42,591 bases of DNA from Clostridia bacterium (GCA_017623355.1 JAGAPG010000024.1:1-42591), one strand, 5' to 3'. Shown: positions 5,455 to 14,200, numbered from the stretch's first letter. The notes: a model not told the origin generated them from the letters alone. Translations and numbers: made by a program.

Positions 5455-6279
5455 ATGAAATTTTCAGTTTTGACAAGCGTATATAAAAACGATTCGCCGT
5501 CGGCGTTTAAGGAGGCTATGGATTCGCTTCTTTGTCAGACGCTTATGCCCGACGAGATCGTTCTTGTTCGCGACGGAGAGGTTCCCGCCGAGCTTCAAGG
5601 CGCAATCGACGAATACCTCGTAAAATATCCCGAGATCTTTACATATATTCCGCTTGAGCAAAACGGCGGACTCGGTAACGCGCTTCGCATTGGCTGCGAG
5701 ACAGCGAGAAACAGTATAGCCGCAAGAATGGATTCCGACGATATCTGCTTGCCCGACCGCTTTGAAAAGCAGATCAAATTTTTGAAGGAAAATCCCGATA
5801 TAGATATCGTCAGCGGAACGATTTCCGAATTTAACAATGATCCCTCCGTGATAACGGATTACAGAGTATTGCCAAAAGCACACGGTGAGATAGTCGAGCT
5901 TTTAAAAAGCAGAAGTCCGTTAAATCACGTAACGGTAATGTTCAAAAGGGACTCCGTTATGAGGGCGGGAAATTATCAGGATTTTTATCTTTTTGAGGAC
6001 TGGTATTTGTGGATAAGAATGTATCTTGCGGGATGCAAATTTGCAAATATAGACGATGTTTTGGTAAATGTGCGTGTCGGCACGATGTCAGCGCGCCGCG
6101 GCGGAATGAAATATTATAAGAGCTGTAAACGACTGCTCAAATTCATGAAGCAAAACAAAATGATAGGCTTCATAAAATACACAAAGCTCAAAACGGTTCG
6201 CTTTATCGGCTACGTCCTTCTGCCAAATAAGCTGCGCGCCCTTATGTATAAAAAGCTTCTTAGAAAGAAAACAACATAA
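5455..6279 (+). CDS. Glycosyltransferase family 2
   Basis: The protein has 274 residues, starting 10 bases after AAAGGA and 18 bases after the previous stop. It is a GT-A fold transferase. Residues 1-12 are the typical FSVLTSVYKND opening strand, and the nucleotide-sugar metal site is seen as ARMDSDDICLPDRF at about residues 88-101. The acceptor-side acidic motif FEDWYLW lies near residue 180. The C-terminus is basic and may touch the membrane. It presumably adds the second sugar to the lipid-linked intermediate made by the preceding transferase. Donor and acceptor are unknown. Confidence 0.92.
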   Translation: MKFSVLTSVYKNDSPSAFKEAMDSLLCQTLMPDEIVLVRDGEVPAELQGAIDEYLVKYPEIFTYIPLEQNGGLGNALRIGCETARNSIAARMDSDDICLPDRFEKQIKFLKENPDIDIVSGTISEFNNDPSVITDYRVLPKAHGEIVELLKSRSPLNHVTVMFKRDSVMRAGNYQDFYLFEDWYLWIRMYLAGCKFANIDDVLVNVRVGTMSARRGGMKYYKSCKRLLKFMKQNKMIGFIKYTKLKTVRFIGYVLLPNKLRALMYKKLLRKKTT

Positions 6280-6293
6280 AATGAGGAAGTAAA

Positions 6294-7112
6294 ATGAAAT
6301 TCAGCTCTCCAGAATTAAAAAGCAAATTGCTTGAAATGTTTAAATGGTTTCATGATTTTTGCGTTAAAAATAATTTAAAATATTATATGCTTGCAGGTAC
6401 GATGCTTGGTGCCGCAAGACATGAGGGCTTTATTCCTTGGGACGATGATATAGACGTCGGTATGCCAAGAGAAGATTATGAAAAATTAGAGCAAATTTTA
6501 GTTGGAAAGCAAGATAAGTATATATTAGAAACACCGAATTCGGATTCGAAAGACTTCTTCTATCCAATTTCAAAGTTATACGATACAACTACAACGTTAA
6601 TAGAAAATACAAAATGTAAGATAAAAAGAGGAATTTATATTGATATTTTTCCTCTTGATGGAATGGGATCTACCGAAAATGAGAGTAAACAAATTTATTC
6701 TAAAGTAAAGAGAAAGCATAATCTTCTTCTTACAAGAACAACAGGAATACGAAAAGGACGCAGTTTTTTGAAAAATGCAGCTGTTGTTTGTGCAAGACTT
6801 ATTCCGGGTTTTATTTTGAATAAAAAAAAAATCCTTAAAAATCTTTCATACATATCCAAAACATATAACTATGATAACAGTTCTCTATGCGGAACTTTTT
6901 TTGGAGCGTATGGCTTTAAAGAGATCATAAATAAAGATGTTATAGGTAAGCCCACCATTTATAAATTTGAAGGATTAGATGTTTACGGAGTAGAAAATGC
7001 AAATGAATATTTAACCTCTGTTTACGGAGATTGGAGAAAGCTTCCACCAAAAGAAAAAAGAGTATCTCATCATGATTTTATTGATTGTGATCTATCAAAA
7101 CCTTTTATTTAA
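6294..7112 (+). CDS. licD: LicD-family phosphotransferase
   Basis: The protein has 272 residues with a GAGGAAG site. LicD proteins are nucleotidyltransferase-fold enzymes that attach phosphocholine or a similar phospho-substituent to cell-surface sugars. The diagnostic block is clear at residues 28-60: YYMLAGTMLGAARHEG, then IPWDDDIDVGMPREDY, with the metal-binding Asp cluster intact. A second region, GIYIDIFPLDGM (about 113-124), is also typical. The gene is more AT-rich than the two before it. No choline uptake or activation gene is in the window, so the substituent could be another phospho-group. Confidence 0.93.
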   Translation: MKFSSPELKSKLLEMFKWFHDFCVKNNLKYYMLAGTMLGAARHEGFIPWDDDIDVGMPREDYEKLEQILVGKQDKYILETPNSDSKDFFYPISKLYDTTTTLIENTKCKIKRGIYIDIFPLDGMGSTENESKQIYSKVKRKHNLLLTRTTGIRKGRSFLKNAAVVCARLIPGFILNKKKILKNLSYISKTYNYDNSSLCGTFFGAYGFKEIINKDVIGKPTIYKFEGLDVYGVENANEYLTSVYGDWRKLPPKEKRVSHHDFIDCDLSKPFI

Positions 7113-7127
7113 ACAATGGAGCAAATA

Positions 7128-8207
7128 ATGATAATTTTACATATATTCCGTTCGCTTAACAGAAAAATTGCCGGTGCTGATGTTATTATTCCCGAACACA
7201 TTAAAATTCAGCAGACAAAAGAAACGGTTGGATGTGTGAACATAACCAACACGAAAATTCCGGGGATAGACAATCAGCTTGATTACACCGAAAATTTTAA
7301 GCTTTCCTCGCTGCCTGCGCCCTTTAATAAGCCTGATATCATTATTTTTCATCAGGTTTATTATCCTAAATTTTTGGGTATCGCAAAGCAGGCTCGCAGG
7401 GCGGGGATTCCTTACGTTATCGTTCCGCACGGAAGCCTGACTAAAGAAGCGCAAAATATCAAGCGTCTTAAAAAGATCTTAGGGAATCTTGTTTTCTTTA
7501 ACAAATTCATCAAAGGCGCTCGCGCAATACAGTATCTTTCCGAGAGCGAAATGGAAAGAGCATATAAAAAGCTTCCTTGCTTCGTTTCAACAAACGGTAT
7601 TCATATGCCGAGCGAGCAAAAATCAAGCTTCAACGACGATAAGACCGTGCTTTCGTTTATCGGAAGATATGATTATTATATAAAAGGTCTTGATCTTTTG
7701 CTTGACGCGGTAAGAAAAAAGGCTGATATTTTAAGAAAAAATAACTGTATTTTAAATATGTACGGGCCTCATACCGAATATTATATCGGTTACATTAACG
7801 AAATAAAACAAAAAATATCGGAATACAATATTTCCGATATCGTGACGTTAAACGGTCCTGTAATTGATGAAGAAAAGAAAGCCGTATTATGGAATACGGA
7901 TATATTTATTCAATGCTCGCGAACCGAGGCGATGCCAATGGGAATATTAGAAGCTATGAGCTACGGAATACCGGTTTTAATAACGGATACGACGACACTC
8001 GGCTCAATAGTAGGAAAATACGAAGCGGGATATCATTGTAAAACAGACTCAAGCTCAATTGCAGAGGCAATAGAAAAGGCGGTTTTAGAAAAGGATAAGC
8101 TGCCAAAGCTATCCGAAAACGCCAAAAAGCTCATAGAAGAAAATTTTCTTTGGGAAAGCGTCAGCAAGGACGCTGTCTCAAGGTATAAAAAAATAGCGGA
8201 AAATTAA
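7128..8207 (+). CDS. Glycosyltransferase family 4 (GT-B)
   Basis: The protein has 359 residues. I start it at the second ATG (7128), which has GGAG seven bases upstream. The first ATG at 7116 has no ribosome binding site. The N-terminal Rossmann half includes PYVIVPHGSL (about 95-105). The C-terminal donor-binding half has LSFIGRYDYYIKGLDLLLDA and the E-x7-E motif region TEAMPMGILEAMSYGIPVL (about 265-283), which is characteristic of retaining GT4 enzymes. It should extend the lipid-linked oligosaccharide in the cytoplasm. Confidence 0.92.
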   Translation: MIILHIFRSLNRKIAGADVIIPEHIKIQQTKETVGCVNITNTKIPGIDNQLDYTENFKLSSLPAPFNKPDIIIFHQVYYPKFLGIAKQARRAGIPYVIVPHGSLTKEAQNIKRLKKILGNLVFFNKFIKGARAIQYLSESEMERAYKKLPCFVSTNGIHMPSEQKSSFNDDKTVLSFIGRYDYYIKGLDLLLDAVRKKADILRKNNCILNMYGPHTEYYIGYINEIKQKISEYNISDIVTLNGPVIDEEKKAVLWNTDIFIQCSRTEAMPMGILEAMSYGIPVLITDTTTLGSIVGKYEAGYHCKTDSSSIAEAIEKAVLEKDKLPKLSENAKKLIEENFLWESVSKDAVSRYKKIAEN

Positions 8208-8217
8208 CGGAGAAAAA

Positions 8218-9321
8218 ATGGGACTTTATATTAGTATTTCAATTTTTCTAATAGCTGTATTATGTTTGGAGCTACTTACAAAAAGAAAAATTTCTTATAA
8301 AACCTTTGAAAATTCAACATTACCAAAAGAATATAAGCATACTCATTCTCAAATTGCTTTTTTCCTTTTTGTAATGCTTTTGCTATGGTTTTTAACTGCT
8401 TTTCGTTCTGAATATATAGGAAGTGATACTATACAATATTTTAACCATTTTAAAGCTATGTCTTATTATGGTAAAATATCTTTCAATTCCCGCTTTGAAA
8501 TCGGATATCAAATTTTAACTTTAATTATATCTAAAATAAACCCGAATCCTTACTTTTTCTTAGGAGTAATTGCTACAATCTGTTATTTAGCAACAGGAAT
8601 ATATATTTATAAATATTCTGATAACATTGTTTTTTCAACAGTATTGGTTTTTCCTATTGCTTACGGCTTTTTCGCTACAGGTCTCAGACAAGCTATTGCA
8701 ATGGTTATTATACTGTATGCATATCAAGCTATTAAAAACAATAAAAATATCCTCGCTTTTTTAATTATATTATTTGCAGCCACATTTCACACCTCTGCAT
8801 TAATTGCTTTGTTTCTGTTATTACACAAAATTATTCCTAAGAAGCCAATCATAATTATTCCATTGTCCGCTATACTTATTATTTTTTCTCTTGCCGGATT
8901 TATGGACGATATTCTTTCTGCTATACTTCCGTTTTATGCCGGTTATTATGAAAACGAAATTATAACAGACGGTTGGCTTGGAATTACTTATTACTGCTTA
9001 AGAAATATTGTTTTTTATATTTTAGTATATTTATCATACAAAAAATCTCAAAAGCAAAATTGTTTAGCTTTATCTAATTTTGTAATTTTGTTTTTAACCA
9101 CATGCTTTGGTTTTAGCTTAAGCTTATTTTCGCGCGCAACAAACTATTTTCTTTTAATATGTATTGTTGAATTGCCTAATGCAATATATAGAGGAAGATT
9201 ACCTTACAAAAAAATATTCGTTTTCTTAATAGGATTTATAATGGTATTATATTTTGTTGTAACACTTATTATAAGGCCTGATTGGAATACTTTATGTCCC
9301 TATAAATTTTTCTGGAATTAA
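8218..9321 (+). CDS. EpsG/Wzy-like polysaccharide polymerase
   Basis: The protein has 367 residues and starts five bases after GGAG. It is an integral membrane protein with about ten hydrophobic segments and short loops. The stretch TAFRSEYIGSDTIQYFNHF near residue 60 is typical of EpsG-type O-antigen and exopolysaccharide polymerases, as is the SRFEIGYQILTLII segment that follows. It would polymerise repeat units on the outer face of the membrane after flipping. The gene is distinctly AT-rich compared with dnaA and gyrAB, as wzy genes often are after horizontal exchange. Confidence 0.85.
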   Translation: MGLYISISIFLIAVLCLELLTKRKISYKTFENSTLPKEYKHTHSQIAFFLFVMLLLWFLTAFRSEYIGSDTIQYFNHFKAMSYYGKISFNSRFEIGYQILTLIISKINPNPYFFLGVIATICYLATGIYIYKYSDNIVFSTVLVFPIAYGFFATGLRQAIAMVIILYAYQAIKNNKNILAFLIILFAATFHTSALIALFLLLHKIIPKKPIIIIPLSAILIIFSLAGFMDDILSAILPFYAGYYENEIITDGWLGITYYCLRNIVFYILVYLSYKKSQKQNCLALSNFVILFLTTCFGFSLSLFSRATNYFLLICIVELPNAIYRGRLPYKKIFVFLIGFIMVLYFVVTLIIRPDWNTLCPYKFFWN

Positions 9322-9330
9322 GGAGAAAAA

Positions 9331-10308
9331 ATGGATCTTATAAGTATAATAGTTCCCGTTTACAAGGTTGAAAAATATCTTCCCGAATGTGTTGAAAGCA
9401 TATTAAATCAAACCTATAAAAATTTCGAGCTTATCTTAGTTGACGACGGCTCTCCCGATAATAGCGGTAAGATGTGCGACGAATTCGCCGAAAAGGATAG
9501 CAGAATAAAGGTTATCCATAAGGAAAACGGCGGTGTTTCATCTGCAAGAAACATTGGTCTTGATAATGCAAGCGGGGAATACATTACCTTTATCGACTCG
9601 GATGATTTTGTTGATAAAAGATATTTGGAAGTTTTATATTCTACATCAAAAGAAAACGATACCGACATATCAATTTGCTGTTTTGCTAAATACACACATT
9701 CTTCATTTATTATATTTAATGAGATCTTTCCCAAAAAAATAAATATAGATTTTAAAGACAGTAACTTTTTAAAATTTTTCAAAAGATATTTTTATTTAAA
9801 AAATAATATTTTCGGTAGCGCTTGCAGAACTTTATTCAAAAAAGCTTCAATTAAAAATTTAAGATTTGATGAAAATATAAAAATAAGCGAGGATCTTTTA
9901 TTTGTTGTAAATACAATTTATAACTCCCAAAGTATAAGCTTTACAAATGAAATTTTGTATTTTTACAGAATAACTAATATATCCGCATCAACATCATATA
10001 AAAATAACTTTTTAAAAAGCCAAGGTAATCTAAGTATTGAGCTTACAAGCTTATTTTCAAAAATAGATAATAAATCGTTTAATAAGATACTTAAAAGATA
10101 TAAGTCGCTGCTTTGCTATTATCTTTTTTCAAACGAAATAAAATTCAGAAAATCAAATCCTGATTACAAGAAAAATTTAAAGGAAATAAGAAAAAGCGAG
10201 CTTTATAAATATTTTAAGCTGTTTTCCGGAATTAAAATTTTAAAACCAAAAGCTAAAATTAAATTTTTTATTATCTGGTTCATAGCAAAAACAAGGATAT
10301 TCGGTTAA
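9331..10308 (+). CDS. Glycosyltransferase family 2
   Basis: The protein has 325 residues with an AAGGAG site. The N-terminal GT-A domain is canonical: ISIIVPVYKVEKYL, then QTYKNFELILVDDGSPD, NGGVSSARNIGLDNA and the metal-binding FIDSDDF (about residues 88-94). The region from 110 on is AT-rich and Lys-rich and carries an EDLLF motif near residue 188. It presumably adds a side-branch or third or fourth sugar in the repeat unit. The sugar is unknown. Confidence 0.93.
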   Translation: MDLISIIVPVYKVEKYLPECVESILNQTYKNFELILVDDGSPDNSGKMCDEFAEKDSRIKVIHKENGGVSSARNIGLDNASGEYITFIDSDDFVDKRYLEVLYSTSKENDTDISICCFAKYTHSSFIIFNEIFPKKINIDFKDSNFLKFFKRYFYLKNNIFGSACRTLFKKASIKNLRFDENIKISEDLLFVVNTIYNSQSISFTNEILYFYRITNISASTSYKNNFLKSQGNLSIELTSLFSKIDNKSFNKILKRYKSLLCYYLFSNEIKFRKSNPDYKKNLKEIRKSELYKYFKLFSGIKILKPKAKIKFFIIWFIAKTRIFG

Positions 10309-10312
10309 TAAA

Positions 10313-11857
10313 ATGATAACTAAAACAAATCAACGAAAATGGGGAGCTTCGCTTTCATATATTCAAATGGCTCTTAATATTATAATAGGAATTGTATATA
10401 CACCTATTATGATAAGACTTTTGGGTGATAGCGAATACGGTCTTTATAATACCGTTGCTTCCACTATTACTATGCTATCCGTATTAAATCTTGGATTTAA
10501 TGCAGGTTACGTAAGATATTATACTAAATATAATGAAGAAAACAATAAAGAATCAATATACAAATTAAACGGTCTTTTTCTTTTAATTCTTTCCGTTCTC
10601 GGTATTATAGCTCTTATATGCGGACTTTTTATGACCTTTAATTTAGAGCTTGTTTTTGATGAGGGTCTTACCACTCAGGAATATGAGATTGCAAGAGTTT
10701 TAATGCTTCTTTTAACTATTAATCTTGCTATTTCTTTTCCTATGGGTACGTTTTCAAGTATAATTTCTACTCACGAAAATTACATAGTTTTAAGACTTTT
10801 AGGGATGCTTAAAACAGTTGTCGGTCCTTTGGTCACTATTCCTATTCTTTTAATGGGATTCAGATCTATAGCAGTTGTAAGCGTCACGCTTGGAGTTTCT
10901 CTTATTACAGATACAGTATATTTTATTTATGTAAAATTTAAATTAAAGCAAAAATTTATTTTTCACGGATTTGAAAAAGGAATTTTTAAAAGCATTTTTA
11001 TTTATACATCATTTATTGCAATACAAATAATCGTAGATCAAATAAATTTAAATATAGATAAGTTTTTACTTGGAAGATTAAAAGGTACATTTGAAGTTTC
11101 CTTATATTCTGCCGGATTTTCTTTATATTTATATTATATGATGTTTTCTACATCTATATCAGGAGTATTTATTCCTAAAATGCATAGAACTATGATATCT
11201 ACGCAAGAAAATATTCAAGAACAAAAAAGTGTATTTACTTCATATTTTATAAAGGTAGGCAGAATACAATTTTTAATTCTTGCTCTTATTGCATCAGGGT
11301 TTGTATTTTTCGGTAAACCGTTTATTTATTATTGGGCAGGCGATGGATACGGCGTTTCTTACTATGTAGCTTTATTTTTGATATTAACAGGATCTATAGA
11401 TCTTATTCAAAATCTCGGTATTGAAATTCAAAGAGCGCAAAATAAACATAAATTCAGATCTATAGTTTATCTTATAATGGCTGTTTTTAATTTGATATTA
11501 AGTATTTTTATGTGTCAAAAATACGGAGCTGTCGGAGCTGCTATCGGAACCGCTATTTCTTTTTTATTAGCAAATGGTCTTGTAATGAACATCTATTATC
11601 ACAAAAGGTGCAACATAGATATAATAGCATTTTGGAAAAATATTTTAAGAATATCGCTTGGACTTATTTTACCGATCGGCGCGGGAATTATTTTAAATTA
11701 TTTTGTAGACCTTTATAATATATGGTATCTCTTTGGAGCTATAATAATTTATTCGGTAATTTACTGTATTTCCATGTGGTTTATCGGTATGAACTCTTAC
11801 GAAAAGGATATTATAAGAAAGCCTATTAAAAAAATCATATCAAAACTCAAACATTAA
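10313..11857 (+). CDS. Wzx-type oligosaccharide flippase
   Basis: The protein has 514 residues with about 14 hydrophobic segments, a MATE/MVF-superfamily lipid-linked oligosaccharide transporter. Recognisable parts are the N-terminal SYIQMALNIIIGIVYTPIMIRLLGDSEYGLYN block and the repeated GxGxYG-like turns. It would translocate the undecaprenyl-linked repeat unit for polymerisation by the product of 8218-9321. No good Shine-Dalgarno sequence precedes it, and it lies four bases after the previous stop, so translation may be coupled. It ends the operon at an intrinsic terminator. Confidence 0.92.
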   Translation: MITKTNQRKWGASLSYIQMALNIIIGIVYTPIMIRLLGDSEYGLYNTVASTITMLSVLNLGFNAGYVRYYTKYNEENNKESIYKLNGLFLLILSVLGIIALICGLFMTFNLELVFDEGLTTQEYEIARVLMLLLTINLAISFPMGTFSSIISTHENYIVLRLLGMLKTVVGPLVTIPILLMGFRSIAVVSVTLGVSLITDTVYFIYVKFKLKQKFIFHGFEKGIFKSIFIYTSFIAIQIIVDQINLNIDKFLLGRLKGTFEVSLYSAGFSLYLYYMMFSTSISGVFIPKMHRTMISTQENIQEQKSVFTSYFIKVGRIQFLILALIASGFVFFGKPFIYYWAGDGYGVSYYVALFLILTGSIDLIQNLGIEIQRAQNKHKFRSIVYLIMAVFNLILSIFMCQKYGAVGAAIGTAISFLLANGLVMNIYYHKRCNIDIIAFWKNILRISLGLILPIGAGIILNYFVDLYNIWYLFGAIIIYSVIYCISMWFIGMNSYEKDIIRKPIKKIISKLKH

Positions 11858-11880
11858 AGAGCTTCGGCTCTTTTTTGTTT
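11857..11880 (+). terminator. Terminator of the polysaccharide operon
   Basis: The stem AAGAGC / GCTCTT with a TTCG tetraloop is followed by TTTTTTGTTTTT. It insulates dnaA from the operon. Confidence 0.9.
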
Positions 11881-12011
11881 TTGGAAAATGTAAAATTTAT
11901 GTGAATAAAACTCTAAATTTATGGGGTGAGTATTTAATTTTTCACATTTTTTGCATTGATTTTTTAGTTTTTTATCGGGTGAAAAAATTTTGCTTTTTTT
12001 GGTTTTATTAC

Positions 12012-12040
12012 TTGATTTTATTATTATTATATAGTATAAT
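12012..12040 (+). promoter_or_regulatory. Likely dnaA promoter
   Basis: TTGATT (12012-12017) and TATAAT (12035-12040) are separated by 17 bp. This gives a 5' leader of about 170 nt. Confidence 0.7.
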
Positions 12041-12188
12041 TATATTAGTATAGTATATAGTGGGCGTAGTATTGCTTTTTTTCGGATTTTATACGCATCC
12101 TCGTAAAAAGCGAGGGGCGGATTTCTCCCGTTTTTAAGCCTTCTGCAGCCTCAAAGCTTTTTCACAAATTTTTGTGATATATTTTTTA

Positions 12189-12206
12189 TCGCGCACGCGT
12201 ACGCGA
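12189..12206 (+). promoter_or_regulatory. 18-bp near-palindrome before dnaA
   Basis: TCGCGCACGCGTACGCGA lies 12 bases before the dnaA start and abuts its ribosome binding site. It matches 16 of 18 bases of the element at 4641-4658. A hairpin here could affect initiation of translation. Confidence 0.6.
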
Positions 12207-12218
12207 GGCAGGAGATCT

Positions 12219-13607
12219 ATGGATATTAATAATCTTGATTCTATTTGGGAATATATGCTCGTTCTGCTCGGCAAGGACAGGCCTGATACTGCTGTAAACC
12301 TTTGGTTCAGCGATATGAAGCTTATTTCTCTTACGAAGGACGAGGCGGTTTTCTCAACTACAACCGATATCAAAAGAGATATCATTCTTTCTAACTTTCG
12401 CGATGAGATCGCTCAGAACATAGCTCAGATCGTGGGCTTTACTCCGAGAGTTCTTATTTATTCATCGGAGCACAAGGAAGCCGATCTTTCTCACAAGAAG
12501 GTAGAAATTTTTGAAAAAATAGAGAAGGGTGAGGCTGACATCGACGAGGTCGAGGATATCATTATGCCCCCGAATTACAAAACGGAATTTACATTTGAAA
12601 ATTTCGTCGTTGGCGAGTCAAATAAATTTGCTTACGCGGTTGCAACAGCCGTTGCCGATAAAAATTACAACGATCCGAAGGTTATCGCGAGCAATCTTTA
12701 CAATCCTCTTTTCATTTACGGTCCGAGCGGCGTAGGTAAAACTCATCTTCTTTACGCTATAACAAATCAGATTTCTAAAAGATTTCCCGAAAAGAAAATA
12801 ATTTACGTCAAGGGTGAGGAGTTTACGAACCAGCTCATTGACGCTATTCAAAAAAAGACGACGGGGCAATTTAGGGACAAGTACAGAAAGGTTGACGTTT
12901 TACTTATCGACGATATTCATTTCGTTGCGGGAAGAATTTCTACGCAAGAGGAGCTTTTTAATACCTTCAACGCGGTATACGAGGAGCACAAGCAGATAAT
13001 TCTTACGTCAGACCGTCCGCCGAATGAGATAAAAACTCTTGAGGAAAGACTCCGCACAAGATTTTTATCGGGACTCTTGGCTGACATTTCGCTTCCCGAT
13101 TACGATCTTCGCTTGGCGATACTGAAGCAAAAGTCACAGCAGTTTAATCTTTCGCTTTCAAATCAATCGCTGACTTATCTTGCGGAAAACATAAATTCCT
13201 CGATCCGTCAGCTTGAGGGAGTTATAAAGAAGCTTGGTGCGCTTCAGCTTTTAGAGGACGTAGGGCTTGATTTTGAGCGAGTTCGCAACTCTGTTAAGGA
13301 ATTCGTTCAGGTTAAGGAGTCCGATAACGAAAAAATGGCTGAGATAATCACAGCGGTATCTCAAAAATACAATATAACCAAAGAAGACATTCTCTCGTCA
13401 AAGAGAAACAAGGAAATTGCTATGGCGCGTCACGTTTGCGTTTATATAGCAAGAACGGTAACGTCGCTTTCACAGGCGCAAATAGGTAAGGCTCTTAACC
13501 GCGACAGAACAACGATTGTTTCAAGCGAAAGCGTTGTTAAAAACGAAATGAACAACGATACTAATTTCGCATATGAAATAAACGATCTTTTAAGAAGCCT
13601 TCAATAA
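12219..13607 (+). CDS. dnaA: Chromosomal replication initiator protein DnaA
   Basis: The protein has 462 residues and starts at the ATG at 12219, six bases after GGAG. An upstream in-frame ATG at 12174 would add 15 unconserved residues. The N-terminal helical domain I (SIWEYMLVLL) is followed by a linker and the AAA+ core. The core shows Walker A GPSGVGKTH (about residue 167), Walker B VLLIDDIHF (about 227), and sensor and arginine-finger regions (ILTSDRPP, RLRTRFLSG). C-terminal domain IV carries the DnaA-box-binding signature ARHVCVYIARTV and LNRDRTTIVSS. It binds the boxes on both sides of its gene, melts the origin and loads helicase. Length and architecture are normal. Confidence 0.98.
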   Translation: MDINNLDSIWEYMLVLLGKDRPDTAVNLWFSDMKLISLTKDEAVFSTTTDIKRDIILSNFRDEIAQNIAQIVGFTPRVLIYSSEHKEADLSHKKVEIFEKIEKGEADIDEVEDIIMPPNYKTEFTFENFVVGESNKFAYAVATAVADKNYNDPKVIASNLYNPLFIYGPSGVGKTHLLYAITNQISKRFPEKKIIYVKGEEFTNQLIDAIQKKTTGQFRDKYRKVDVLLIDDIHFVAGRISTQEELFNTFNAVYEEHKQIILTSDRPPNEIKTLEERLRTRFLSGLLADISLPDYDLRLAILKQKSQQFNLSLSNQSLTYLAENINSSIRQLEGVIKKLGALQLLEDVGLDFERVRNSVKEFVQVKESDNEKMAEIITAVSQKYNITKEDILSSKRNKEIAMARHVCVYIARTVTSLSQAQIGKALNRDRTTIVSSESVVKNEMNNDTNFAYEINDLLRSLQ

Positions 13608-13608
13608 T

Positions 13609-13623
13609 CCGGCGAGTCGCCGG
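13609..13623 (+). other. Small GC-rich hairpin just after dnaA
   Basis: CCGGCG / CGCCGG with a 3-base loop lies two bases after the dnaA stop. No T-tract follows, so it is more likely a 3'-end stabiliser or processing signal than a terminator. Confidence 0.5.
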
Positions 13624-13629
13624 AGACTA

Positions 13630-13740
13630 ACTTCGGTGAGGTTACTTTGATTTAAAATTTACTCACGACAGTGAAATAAGAGAGACCTCAATAGAAAGTG
13701 TGTCTAAAAATTTTAACAAAACAACATAAAGTAAGGCTAT
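13630..13740. repeat. Origin repeat, full copy 1
   Basis: A composite of about 110 bp that begins TTCGGTGAGGTTACTTTGAT, continues through CTCACGACAGTGAA and GAGACCTCAATAGAAAGTG, and ends GTAAGGCTA. A second full copy lies at 14201-14309. A right-half copy lies at 14091-14150 and a left-half copy before gyrB at 16990-17036. GTGAG and CTCAC inside it can pair. Confidence 0.8.
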
Positions 13741-13746
13741 CAGCCC

Positions 13747-13766
13747 ACGGGGGCTCCCCCGTTTTC
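13747..13766 (+). terminator. Probable dnaA terminator
   Basis: The stem ACGGGGG / CCCCCGT with a very short loop is followed by TTTTC. It sits directly after the AAGGCTA end of the origin repeat; comparable hairpins follow the other two AAGGCTA copies. Confidence 0.55.
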
Positions 13767-14094
13767 TTACTAATTCTTTTTAAAAAATAAATAAATATCG
13801 AGTAGAAGCAGCAGTAAAAGCAGTAGGGGATGAGCGAAGGTGTGGAAAACTTTCTTAACTGCTTTTGCCTGCTTGATTAATAGGGAAAAATTATTAACTT
13901 TTCCGACGTTGAAAACGAGTGGAAAATTTTCGAGCGTTAGATTTAAAAAGAATTAAAAAATGATTTTTCAAAATCAACATTCTATCAACAGGTTGAAAAC
14001 CAAGAGTGGAAAACTCATAAAAATCACCGCAAAGCCGTTTGCTTGTCTTGAAAAATCATGTGTTGAAAACAAGTGGACAGCAAGAGTGAAAAGA
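13766..14094 (+). other. oriC: Replication origin core: AT-rich DUE, DnaA-trio-like run, DnaA boxes
   Basis: An AT-rich stretch at 13766-13798 is followed by eight successive triplets at 13803-13826 (TAG AAG CAG CAG TAA AAG CAG TAG). Next come a GC-richer spacer, GGGATGAGCGAAGG, and the DnaA-box-like TGTGGAAAA at 13841-13849. This is the order of the Bacillus basal unwinding system (DUE, trios, GC cluster, boxes). Downstream, the pair GTTGAAAAC then AGTGGA(A/C)A recurs at 13909/13918, 13992/14005 and 14062/14072, forming a box cluster. The box consensus here seems to be TGTKGAAAA, one change from the usual TGTGGATAA. Confidence 0.78.
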
Positions 14095-14150
14095 GACCTC
14101 AATAGAAATGGTATTTTATAAATTTTAATTATACAAGCAAAAGTAAGGCT
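14091..14150. repeat. Origin repeat, right-half copy
   Basis: AGAGACCTCAATAGAAATG leads through AT-rich sequence to GCAAAAGTAAGGCTATA, matching the right half of the full copies. A GTGGC/GCCAC hairpin follows. Confidence 0.7.
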
Positions 14151-14200
14151 ATAAAGTCAGTGGCAACTCCGCCACGGCGGGTAAGCACCCGCGGGCGAAT

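Larger units (their letters stand above)
11890..12218 (+). promoter_or_regulatory. Origin segment upstream of dnaA with DnaA-box-like sites
   Basis: This AT-rich gene-free stretch holds three 9-mers that fit TTWTNCACA: TGTGAATAA at 11900-11908 (reverse), TTTTTCACA at 11938-11946 and TTTTTCACA at 12158-12166. A very AT-rich block follows at 11990-12060. A small CCTCG/CGAGG hairpin lies at 12099-12115. Together with the boxes after dnaA this suggests a bipartite origin like that of Bacillus. The sites may also serve dnaA autoregulation. Confidence 0.65.
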
